A stretch of DNA of 64,000 nucleotides from contig NC_082600.1 in NCBI RefSeq assembly GCF_030936135.1, positions 25,861,943-25,925,942 of the forward strand, in the 5' to 3' direction. Positions 38,150 to 48,900 of the stretch are shown in pieces. Position 1 is the stretch's first letter. The number at the start of each line of letters is the position of its first letter. The notes beneath the pieces were generated by a model. The model was not told the origin of the DNA. It was given only the letters and a program-made list of their open reading frames with translations, and made no database searches. The stretch comes from Gavia stellata (Eukaryota; Chordata; Aves; Gaviiformes; Gaviidae). Position numbers and translations under genes: made by a program.

Positions 38150-39560
38150 GGGCCCCGGGTAGTGCTCGGAGGGAGGCGGAGGGAGCCGCAGGAGGTGCTG
38201 GTGGTGCTGAAGGGACAGCTCCGGGCTGAGGGGCCGGGCTGGGCCGGGGCGGGGACAGGGACACGGGCAGGGGGAGCGACCGGGCACGGACAGAGTCGGG
38301 GGAGGGCGAGGGTCGGAGAAGAACAGCACTGGGGAGGGAGAGAGAGGGAGGGAGAGAGAGAAGAGAGGACAAGGGCTGAAAAGCACAGGGACAAGAACAG
38401 GGACAGGGTCAGGGAGAGAGACAGGGCAGGGACAGAGAGAGGGGGGACAGGGTCAGGGACAGGGACAAGGCCGAACCGGGCGGGACAGGAAAAGGGCAGG
38501 AGGGGAGAGGGAGAGGGAGGGCAGACGCCGGGCGCTGTTCCGGCTCGGCTGCCGTGGGGCTCTCGGCATGGCCGGGGACAGCCGCCGCGCCGGGCGGTAG
38601 CGGCGGCTCCGCCGGCGCCAGACACGCCGGTACCGGGTAGCACCCCGCCGCACACGGGGACAAGGGGACTGCAAGGTGGAGGCCAGCAGCCCCCAGCGCC
38701 TCCGGCCCGAGGCAGGACCGACCCCCCCGGGCCGCTGGAGCTCTGCAGACATCGCGGCGCTGGGGAGTCCCTGGGGCTGCCGGCGAGGGGGTGCTCGGGG
38801 TGCCGAGGCACCCACACCACCACCCAGCTAGCTCCCCGCTACGTTTGATCCCCCGGGCTTTCCTTGTGCCCTGGCGATGCAGGCTGAGCCCCGGGGCCCG
38901 GGGGGCCGGGGGTGCCCAGCCGGCGGGCGGGGATGCGCCGTGCCCGGCCGGAGCCGCGGCTGCGGCTGCGGGGCCGTCCCTGCTCGGTAGCCGAGCGCCG
39001 CAGGTTGCACCCGGACAGCACTTGACCAGCTGTTTTGTGCATTTTCTAATTTCGTGCAGAGCATGGCAGCGGTCATAGAGGTAATCTGTAGATCCGTGGC
39101 TTTAAAGGATAAATTAGAGCATTGGATTTGATCCGTATTGCAGTGGATTAGAGCAACCTCTCCCCCCTCCCCTTCTCCTCCCCCCCCCCTTTCAATTCAC
39201 TCCCCCCTCCTCCAGCACCACCTTTTTTCCTCTCATGCAATACCAAAACTGACCCTGCCTGGCAGAGGGACTCTGCTAGGCGAGCAGAGCGGTGCCCACA
39301 TCGCCAGTACACCGCGGGAGCCGGCTCTCCCCTCCAGTCTCCGCAGCCCCTCCGGGGAATCGCTGCTGCAAGTTCCCCGGAGGCAGACGCCGGGGCCGGG
39401 GTGCCTCCTCCGGGCGCTGGGGAGCGGTCGCTGCCCACGGGCTGTCCCTTTGCCCCGGCCCGGCCGGGGCCGTGGGGCGGCGGCGAGGGTGAGCGGCCCC
39501 CGGAGGGCATTTCCCGGAGGCAGCGGGGCCGGGACCCGGCAGGAAATGGAAGGATGAAGT
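38150..39560 (+). promoter_or_regulatory. ZDHHC22: CpG island 4, ZDHHC22 promoter and 5' UTR region
   Basis: CpG-dense sequence immediately precedes the first coding exon of ZDHHC22, so promoter function is well supported by position. It is broken by a short AT-rich gap with pyrimidine runs (about 39040-39240). A donor-like site ggcgagg|gtgagc (exon end 39488) would join to the acceptor at 39609 with a 120-nt intron; gtcatagag|gtaatc near 39080 is an alternative. The transcription start cannot be fixed from sequence alone. Part of the island (38390-38470) is a GGGACA-type repeat able to form G-quadruplexes. Confidence 0.75.
38385..38470 (+). repeat. Degenerate GGGACA hexamer array with G-quadruplex potential
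   Basis: Imperfect gggaca / gggtca units recur through this stretch. Positions 38441-38464 hold four G-tracts of at least three separated by 3-nt loops, which fits a standard short-loop G-quadruplex pattern on the plus strand upstream of ZDHHC22. Confidence 0.7.
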
Positions 39561-39608
39561 GTGCAGCCGGAGCGGTGATGTGCCTTCTCTCCTCGCTTTC
39601 CCCTGCAG

Positions 39609-40184
39609 GAACGTAATCCGCAATGCTAGTTCTCAGGTTGCTCAATGTTGTCGCTCCAGCCTACTTCTTGTGCATCTCCCTAGTGACCTTCGTCCTCCAG
39701 ATCTTTGTCTTCATCCCCAGCATGTTCAGAGACCCTTCCACCACCCCACTTTTCTCTCCTGCTCTGCTGCATGGGGCCCTCTTCCTCTTCCTCTCAGCTA
39801 ACGCCCTGGGCAACTACGTCCTTGTGATCCAGAGCTCCCCTGAGGACTTGGGCAAGGGCTTAAACTTGGGCGAAGGAGCCGAAGTGGTGGTGGACTGGCT
39901 GGATGGAAGCAGGTCCCCTGGCTCAGCCTTGCCCAGCACTCACTTCTGTAGACTGTGTGCCAGAGTCACCCAGAGGCATGACCACCACTGTTTCTTCACA
40001 GGGAACTGCATCGGGAGCAGGAACATGCGAAACTTCATCATGTTCTGCCTCTACACCTCCCTGGCTTGCCTCGACTCCCTGGTGACAGGCATGGCTTACA
40101 TTTCTGCTGCACTCTCTATGTCTTTTGCGAACCCGCTGGCCTTCCTCACTCTTCTGCCTCACTCCATCAGCCAGTTCTTCTCAG
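39609..40184 (+). CDS. ZDHHC22: ZDHHC22 palmitoyltransferase, first coding exon
   Basis: This encodes residues 1-187 of ZDHHC22, an S-acyltransferase that attaches palmitate to cysteines of membrane proteins; from the literature, mammalian DHHC22 acts on BK channels in ER/Golgi membranes. The exon begins after acceptor cccctgcag, and ATG is at 39623. It starts MLVLRLLNVVAPAYFLCISL, nearly identical to the mammalian protein as remembered. Membrane helices lie at about 7-31, 46-70 and 138-166. The catalytic DHHC is residues 120-123 (Cys123), followed by NCIGSRNMRNF. The cysteine-rich domain is short, with only HFCRLC upstream of DHHC, as in mammalian ZDHHC22. Residues about 73-104 form an acidic/glycine loop longer than in the human protein. 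Donor tcag|gtaagg leaves one nucleotide of the next codon. Confidence 0.97.
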
Positions 40185-43100
40185 GTAAGGACTCCTTCTT
40201 CGGCGATGAGGAGCATCCTCCTCCTCCAGGGCTCCCAGGGTGGGGGGGACATGATGTACCTCGGATAGCTGTGTGTGGGGAGCGGTGGTGGGGAAATGGG
40301 CAAGAGGAACAATTGGCTGTGTTCAACAAAGCCCTCTTTAGAGGCTACAGACAGCCTTTGCAAAGGACTTTGCTTCACCTGAAATAGGGGCTGGGACCCA
40401 CTCCACGTTACAGCCACAGCACTATTGCTAATGCATTAGGCTCTGGAAAACACCCCATAACCAGCTTGCCGGTGATAGAATAGGGCTATCTGTCATGCAG
40501 GGAGTGTGTTGTGATTAGGTGGAGGAGAAGGATTTCACTCATTGTAGTGCAGGTAAGGGGGATCTTTTGCCGGTCCTACAGGCAGGGGTGGGAGGTCTGT
40601 AGGTTTTTGCATCCTGCAAGTTTGCAGGTTCACCATATCCCAGTGGAGATATTCTCATTCTTTTCATCCAGGTCCACTCACCCCCTCCACTCTCACCTGC
40701 CTCCTGCCTCCTGGCAGCACAAACTTACTGAGATCTTGCCATCCTTCCAGCACAGGAGAATTGGGGTTCAGGCAATAGAAACCAAGAGATGAGTTAATGT
40801 GACATGATTAGCTACCTCTCTCGTGACCCCACTCTGGGACATAAGTCCACAGGGAGCCAGGGGAAATTCTCTGTGCCTGCTCTTTGCAAGAGCTCCACAC
40901 CAAAATCAAATATCTCTTTCTCCTTGTCCCCATCCCTTATCCTTCTGCTTCTCCTCCTTTTCCCTCTCTCCGTGCCTTTCCACAAATCTCCACAACCCTT
41001 CCCCCTCCTGCTTCTGCTCCCATAGTTCTTCCTCTGCTCTTCCAGCCTTGACTCTTCACCTTTCAACATGCCTTCAAATTCTCCAACTTCAACCCTTTCT
41101 CTGTCCAAACCCAAGACCTAGATAAAACCTGGTCTCAGAGAAGGGACTACGCAGACAGCCTAGACTGTTACTCTGCCCTGAAAGCAACTGCAGAAAAATG
41201 CCATTTCCCCCCCTATACAGCTCGTGCCTCGCACACTTAGATCAGCTTTCATTAGACTAAAATAGGTATCCCATATATTTTAGCTTTGCAGGTTCAGCTG
41301 AGCTCAGTAAGAAGGGCCTGGAGTCTGTTTTGGCTCGTGCACCATCACCAGAAATGTTGATTATGATCTAAGCGTGGAGTCTCCGCTGCTGGGGATACAG
41401 GAGCCAGAGAGGCCCCAGCTTGCTTTTCGGATTCCAGGCTGGGTTTGCAGGGTTGCCATCTGAAAACAAACAAATATCTCTCTACTTGGCAAATTAGCAG
41501 ATTTGTCATGGTAATCACTGAGAGACAATAAACATGAAATCCTGCCACGACATTTTTATGGAGTCATATTTCCAAGTAGAAGAATTTTTGTAAATAATGT
41601 TGCATGAGCTTCACTAGCATTAAAAACACTGGGAATGATTTTGCCTTGTGCCAAAGCTCCACTCAGCACAGCAGCCTGGGAGGGGGAGCAGGGGTGTAGA
41701 AGGAGATTATTAAGGAATTAGTTCTCACTCTCTGAGGGCTCATCTACACCGAGCTGGGCCCTGGCATATGTTTGAAGAGCCACTGAAGTGCCCCAGCTCT
41801 GGTGTCAGCAACTGCAGTGCCAAAGACAGCATGTGGGCAGTGTTTGAGTGGGACACAAGGGGTCTGGGTGCAGGCTGGGAGCTGGGAGCCAGAACACCCT
41901 TGAGAGGCAGCAGCACCCAGCAGCTCCCACCGAACCTCTAGCTCAGTTGGGGTGAGAACAGCTGCCTCACACACGCATGGAGTCTTGGTTGCTCGGGAGG
42001 AAGGGTCTACTGTGTTTCTACCAGCACATTTAACCTCCAGTACAGTAAAGAAAAACACAGCCTGGAATAGTTACCTGGTAGGGTTGTTCCCCCAGTATTT
42101 TTCAGCTAACATAACTATTACTTAAGGGTTGTTGTAGGATCAAAACAGAGCATTGCTAAAGCAGGGAAAAAACTTTACATTTCTTCTTCTCCAGCATGCC
42201 CTCTGCACTGGAGGAGGAGTAAAGGAGGATGAAGGGTGACTCTACTGGGTTTATGTCAACTGCGTGTTTTCTGCTCTCATGCTGGGAAAATTGTCATTTG
42301 GCTTGTTCTGCACAGACTGTGCTCGGACGTGGATTTCAGGATGTGACCCAAAGTCTATAATTTCAGCCTGTGATTCAGCTTTTTCTGGCATAGATAATGT
42401 ATGGCAATAAGCTTGAGATCACACTGGGTCAGTTAGAGCAGAAGTGAATCTCAGACTAAAATGCACTGTGGTGATGAGGGACAAATGGAGAGTACTTTTG
42501 TAAATACAGGTCAGACTGGATCCACAAAAGAAGTTATAGAAAATGCTTTATGTAGGTAACCTGAACAAAAGGTTAAAAAAATCATGTATCTGGAAAGCAC
42601 GGCTCAGAGATGCTTAATATTTGCAAGGGGAAACAAAGGTAATTACTTTCTTGATGGTGAATTTCAGCAGCTCATAGAAATAACGCTTACAGCTGCCTTG
42701 CAAAGGCTTTAAAGAAAATAGCTGTCTTTCTCCGTATCCCATCTGAGTATTAGCTGTAGGAAAGAACAAATGTCTGTCACGCTCTGGTCCAGCAAAAGAA
42801 GGGCGGAGAAGCCCATATTTGGCGCTGGGCTTCCTACCTGATAGATTAAGATATTCTGACAGAATTGATATGAGGATTTGTCATCATCCTAAGGGGCTTG
42901 TTCTTTCCTTGCTGTATTGCATATGAAGCCCACTGAGCTGAATGGGAAAGATGACATTGCATTTAGGAAGAAAACTGAATGACTCCCGTGCCTTTTTCAA
43001 GTGAGGACAATCTCTGAAAGCTCGAGGCTATAGCCAGTGTCCTTACAAATCACCCTCAGAGGGGCCTGCTGGCTGAGCCCAAAGCTTGATGTGATTGCGA

Positions 43101-44462
43101 CGGGTCAGCCCCAATCTCTCACTTACAGCACTGCCAGGTGGAGAAGCTGGGATTCACAGATTGCAAAACCAGATGACACCATCTAATCCGGCCTTCTGTA
43201 TAAAAGAAGCAAGAGATGCTTATCCAGCCACCCTTGTATTGAACTTAAAACCTGAAGCAGCCATGTACTTGTTTTAGGCAGCATACCTCTACTGTCCATG
43301 CAATCCCAGCTCTGGCAGGATTGCTCTTGCAGGGCCTTAGAGCAACCAGAGCTTTCACCTGCCTGAGTCTGTCTGTCTCATGGCCTTCAAGAAGGACGGG
43401 AGCATGTGAGAGTTTTTTCATTTTTAAACTTCGCAGGAGCCAGTGAGAGGGTATCGGCTATTTATACCAGTACTGACACACATCTAATTTTCTTTGTGTG
43501 CCTGTGTGTAAATATGGGTGTTTAATAACATAATGATAGACACAAAATATGTGTGTAAACATTCATATGCACACACAGAGAGTATTATTTTAATGGGTTT
43601 AGATCTGCCTACGCACTGAAAGGTCACTCAGTGATATCTGCTATTATACTAATATTTTCCAGAAGGAGTTCTAAAATCATTGTAGAGGAAAAGGCCCACA
43701 GAATATTTTTATTTAAATACATTCAGTGTAAATGCATACTACAAAAACTGTTGAATTAGAAGCTTCATACCTACAAAGTATTTTGAGTATTCTAGCAGCA
43801 GCTTTAAAAAAGGAATTTGGATTTTATTTTGGAAAGTTTTCTGTTTCTGTTTCTTGCATTCCTATGAAAACTGCCTTTGCCTGATGGTAGGAAATTTATT
43901 ACTGATTTATTTTTCTTTTTCAACATATTTTAGAGATATATATATATATAGTGATGACAGAGAGAAAGAGAGAAAGAAATCCCAAATCTTTCTGCTTAGT
44001 ATTAATGCACACAGTAAGGCTTCTGGAAGCATCTACATGCTCTAGGACGCACATGTCTTTTCAAAAGGAACCCAGAAATCTTAGATTGACTGTGATGAGC
44101 AGGTAGATCCTTAAATAAATTAACCATTCTTCAAAATAGTGCTGAAGTCTTACAGACATGTTTCACTTCTGGCTGAATTTGCCCCTATAATCTAGATCCT
44201 CACATTAACAGCAAAGGGAGAAGTGTATGGAGACCATTATCATTTTAGTATTTGCCCAGCAGGGTCCATTGCATCAGATGCTACAAAGGAAACCATTTTA
44301 TATAGTTAGAGCAACCAACCTGTCTTGGTCCTAACTCCCCACTCGTGGCCAGAGAATATAGGCAGCTCATTGGTTCTCGGGGCTGAGTGTTACACTGGCA
44401 TGTAAGGTGTGTCTAAACTCTTTCTTTTATTGTCCTCCTTCCCCCCCACTCTTGGTCTGCAG
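40185..44462 (+). other. ZDHHC22: ZDHHC22 intron
   Basis: A 4278-nt phase-1 intron with consensus ends (gtaagg ... ctgcag). It contains an old CR1 tail (43147-43262), a pyrimidine-rich block near 40900-41100 and a short (TA)n at about 43935-43950. An open frame continues from the exon to 40387 but has no conserved sequence. Confidence 0.9.
43147..43262 (-). mobile_element. Old CR1 3'-end relic within the ZDHHC22 intron
   Basis: The stretch 'attcacagattgcaaaacca', 'caccatctaatccggccttc', 'tgtataaaag' resembles the reverse complement of ancient CR1 tails found across reptiles and birds. Divergence is high and the ends are approximate. Confidence 0.5.
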
Positions 44463-44728
44463 GAGCTCTCCTTAGCTCTGAGATGTTTGTCATCCTCATG
44501 CTCTACCTCTGGCTTGGGATCGGACTGGCCTGTGCTGGCTTCTGCTGCCACCAGATGCTGCTGATCCTGCGTGGGCAGACACGGTACCAGGTGCGGAAAG
44601 GGATGGTGGTAAGAGCCCGGCCCTGGAGGGAGAACCTGCAAGAGGTCTTTGGCAAGAGGTGGCTGCTAGGACTTCTGATCCCTGTGCTGAATGTGGGAAG
44701 TGACTACCATAGGCAGAAAGAGAAATAA
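44463..44728 (+). CDS. ZDHHC22: ZDHHC22 palmitoyltransferase, last coding exon
   Basis: This encodes residues 188-275 and the stop codon, joined in phase to exon 1 (g + ga gives Gly188). It contains the fourth membrane helix (MFVILMLYLWLGIGLACAGF), then RGQTRYQVRKG where other DHHC enzymes carry a TTxE motif. It also holds the C-terminal NLQEVFGKRWLLGLLIP, which matches the family PaCCT-type motif with its conserved Asn and VFG. The acceptor is ttggtctgcag|gag. Both exons together give 275 residues without frame breaks, against 263 in human (from memory). The difference falls in the loop before the cysteine-rich domain. The gene looks fully functional. Confidence 0.97.
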
Positions 44729-44871
44729 AACCGCTGGGCGTGTGTGTGCATCCCATCCACACAACATCTCCCCTGTTCTCTCCCACTGCCTCCTGGATCA
44801 CTAAAGACGTGGGCTACTCCATCTCTTGGAATTGCAACCTCTGTGGGAGGAAAGGACTGGCTATCAAACAG

Positions 44872-44877
44872 AATAAA
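44872..44877 (+). terminator. ZDHHC22: Candidate polyadenylation signal of ZDHHC22
   Basis: AATAAA lies 144 nt after the stop codon. Another AATAAA overlaps the stop itself (44725-44730). The actual cleavage site cannot be fixed and a longer 3' UTR is possible. Confidence 0.35.
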
Positions 44878-45839
44878 TTTAGCATATTAACAAGGAGATC
44901 ACAAACTATGTAGATGAAGAGATACTGCAGCTTAGTAGTCACATCACTGCACCTGCGTACATGGCAACAGTCTTTGAACTAGCAGAAAAATTAGTCAGAC
45001 CCTGCTGTGGCTTCCTGCCTGACTCCTCCAGCCCCCAGCCCCATTAGTTACCCTGCATAGTCCCTAATGAACTGCAGCAGGAACTTTCAGAGAGCCTGGG
45101 CTGTTGTGGTAGACTGCAAAAATGGTGTCTGTTCCTTGGGAGGGTTTTGCAGGGTGCCTTTTTGGCTCTTACATACTTGAGGTAACTTCACAGTATTGAG
45201 AAGCCTCTAATGACAGAACTGCAATGCAATCAAGCTGCCCTAGGAGCAGGCTATGCACATGGCTATTGCAGCAGGTAAACCTTCTCTCCACAGGCTAGAA
45301 AATCAGGAAGAAAAAAAAGAGAAATTCAGAATTTCTCATTTCTGTTCTTGATCTGCTCCCTAGGAAATGATATGTCAGGACTGTAGCTCTGCTACTTATT
45401 TTTAGCAGTCCTTCGCCCAATGACACAGTCCAGGCAAAGCTGCCCTTCTGACAGGGAGCAGCAAGCAGATAAATCATGATCAGACAGAGGCACAAGGAGA
45501 GGAAACCGCAGAGGTGAATGAAAAGGCTGTGTTTGAGAAGCTGTGTGATGAGGCAGGCTATGCGTGCCTGTGAGAGAGAGAGAGGGAAGTGTGGACACAC
45601 AGCGAGCTGTCAGGAGGGTGCCAAGATCCCTGCTGATGTGTCTGAGCCCTGATGCATCAACCTCTTGCAGGGGGCACCTGCACCATCAGTGCTGTGAAGA
45701 GTTGAAAATCCCAGAAGACAGGGAGGTTTTCCAGCTGGTCAGGATGCTTCACTTTGCACTAAACCAAAAAAATTTTTACCTCCGACATCCCTGCTGCACC
45801 ATATTTATAGGCTCTCCAGGGCAATTCCCTCTCGCATTG

Positions 45840-45960
45840 CTGCAGAGGGGTAAATTCATCCATGTTACAACTCCATTAAGGAGGTTAATGGAATTACTAC
45901 AGGGATTAATCAGCCTAATGTGTCAGTTGTTTTCTAGCTGCAGCAACAGCCTATGAGATC
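45840..45960. promoter_or_regulatory. TTAAT/TAAT-rich patch (possible conserved non-coding element)
   Basis: Clustered homeodomain-type cores (ccattaaggaggttaatgg, gggattaatcagcctaatg) lie within about 70 bp, some 1.1 kb downstream of ZDHHC22. This is suggestive by texture only. Confidence 0.2.
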
Positions 45961-48900
45961 AGTGCTGAGATCCTATGCTAATAGGTGCCTTAAGAAAGGA
46001 TACCATGACATCTCTACCAGGATCATAGCGCTGGATTCCCCAGCAGCTGCAACAAGAAATCTCCGTTTTGGCAAACTGCATCAGCTTATGCGGGCTGGAT
46101 AGGAATCCTTTGTTTCTCTTTAATAGGCTGGAAAGTATGCTGACAAGCCGTGAAAAATGTCATTTCCTCCTCAGAAATGCTCACAGTGCGTCCCAGGTAA
46201 GGGAATGCACCTGCTTTCATCCTTGCGTTTCTCACAAGCCAGAACAGAGGTACTCATTGCTACAGGCTTTGTAACCATCCTTCACTGCTTCACACTTGTA
46301 TAGACATTTGGATCAATAAGAAACAAAGTCTATTGTGATGAGCAGAGTAATCATGAAAATATACTGGAAAAACCCTTAGCTGGATAATTAAAACATGTAG
46401 GATATATGTCCTTCCACACTGTGTGTGTTCGCCTGAACACACCACTGTTCCCATGTGTTGTATTTTCACTAACAGTGAACAATAAAATGTGTTCTGATTT
46501 TTTACATGAGCTGTACTGTGCTTTTTGACAGTTCATTAGCTGTCTCTGTACATTTCTTACAGCATACATATGGATATGTAGAAGGAAAAAGTTAGGATTT
46601 GTTCATTGGCTTTGCCAATAATTCATCATATGATTTTGGACAAGTCCTTTCACCCTTCCTACTTTAATGTAATGACCAATCTAAAAATGCATCCAATAAC
46701 CAACTTGCAGACCCATTCTAATTTCTATTTATAAATTACACTATCAACCTCAACTGAAAGCTACAAGAAAATTAAGCTATTATTATCACCCACAAACAGC
46801 ATCTCGATATAAATTATTCCTTACTGGCACAATGGCACCAAGGTGAGCAGACAGTCACCTTGTCGCTGGAACCGGAGCCAGCGCCTTGTGCCATATACCT
46901 CGCCTTGGAAGGATTCCCAGGATTATTCTTATTCCACAGACCAGTTGATCCAACTTCTTATTTTTCGTATCTTTCTAAAGGCAACAGGTTTCCAACATTT
47001 CAGCCAGCAGCTTCCTCATGTCAGCAGAAATTATGGTTTGATACACTTGCCTTCTGCTTTTGGCATTTGATTGACACTGCAGTCTCGGGCAGTTCGTGGT
47101 GCTCGGTGCCTGCTGCCATGCTGCCTCAGGCTGTAAGCTCTTCAGGGCTGCACGCTGAGAAGGGCACAACCAATTCAGAGTTTTAGTGGGCCACTCTGCA
47201 AGGACAGCCCCCTCGCAGCACAACAGGATTAGCTGTCCATGAAGCCTGTTGCCTCTTCACACCAGGGTTGGATCACGCCTGGCCCCTCTGTCAGGGTCAC
47301 AGCTGTCTGCCCTCACTGGGAAGTCTCAGTCCTTGCTGAAGCACAGAGAGATCCCAGTTTGATAACTGCAGCACAGTTCCCCACAATTATTCTTTCTGTC
47401 AGACACCTGAGTTCCTGGCTGTAAATCGCTGCATCGCCATTTTATGCAGCTAAATGGTTCCTTTGCAGCAAACTACTGGATTTCAGCAGTAGTGGTGGGA
47501 CTTTCAGATGTATACAGCCTTTACAGTTATGATCCTCTGGGATGAAAAGAGCTATAAAAATGTAACATTAGACTGACCCTGTATATTGGCTTATTTCTCT
47601 GCTCATTCCTAAGTGTGTGGATTGCCGTGTTTGGGGTAGAGTAGTGGTTCTGCAGGAACAGTTGAGAGTAGCTCTTTAATTATCCATCTGCTCTGACACC
47701 CCTTCCTTGTCACACCTGTGCATCCACTTATAGAAATATTTGGCAAGAAAATGTAACAGGGCTCAACAACTGTGAACAGAACCTTTGCACTTAGCTATGA
47801 TTTAGGAAATGAAGGCTGAGCTCAATGGCAATGTCACAAATTGTAAATCTGCTCAATGGCTCTAAAATTTTATAAGGATAAATAATAAAAGCTTCTCATT
47901 TTCTGTGCTTAGAGAGCCATTACTTATTATATACATTTTATTAAATAGCAGCTGCAATAGCAAATATATTTTGGAACATGATTTCTTGTGACAATGTCTA
48001 AATACTCATAAAGGTTTTAAAAATAAAACACTTAGGGCTTCTCTGGCTTTCTAAAATCAGACGAGCACAATTTCTTCTCTGATAATGCTAGTGGCTGAAG
48101 TAAAAGCTCCCTGTTGCTTAAGACCTTGCACAGAAACCATAGACTTTTACTTAGTGGCTTGTCTATTTTAAGTGTGGCTACCTGAAAAAATGGTGCCACC
48201 TCTAAGGTCTCAGAAGTCTTTGCAATGACAGTATAGAGAAAATTAGGGGATGCAACTGTGAAGTAAATCAGAAGTAGTCTGTTCTTATGTATAGTAAGAA
48301 TCTCATACAAAATCAGAAGTAGATGTTGTTCCTCTTCATACTACACAACTGGGCAGTCCTCAAAGCCTGCATGCAAAAGGTCTTCACTGAATATCCTCAG
48401 AAGATACAGAGTTAAAACATGAAGAGTCTCAAGTAACAAGGCACAGGGAATATATGAGAAAAGATGACGTGAAACAGCATTTATCTTGTTTAAGAAATAG
48501 CCAACTCAAGGGAGATGATCACAGTCTAAAAATACTTGCAAGGAGACAGAATAAATGAATGAGGAGACTCATTAACTATAAGGAGATAGCTGGAGGAGGA
48601 CGAGCAGTCCTGGACTGAGAGAAAGAAAAGCTGAGGTCAGACCTTAGGGCATCTATCTTTAAGACAGAGTGATCACAGACTGTGGCCGCAGTGAGAGCAG
48701 AAGTGATTTGACGTTGGTAGGGATGATGCATTGAGAGCCATCAGGCGGTAGGAGGTATGACAACAGAATTCAAGTTGTCTTCACTGATTGGTGACTGAAT
48801 GGACACAAAGAAAGCCCAGACTGAGAACACTCATTGCTAATCACTTTCTGCACAAAAAACCTCAAAGCCCCAGCCGAGCCAAAAGGATTTTTGTCTCTTG

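Noticed and set aside
38110..38823. 237-codon minus-strand open frame
   Set aside because: Antisense of the ZDHHC22 island and the GGGACA repeat; Ser/Pro/Leu low complexity.
40185..40387. Continuation of the ZDHHC22 frame past the exon to a stop at 40387
   Set aside because: A perfect donor (tcag|gtaagg) ends the exon at 40184 and the 44463 exon restores the conserved C-terminus; the read-through residues are unlike the family.
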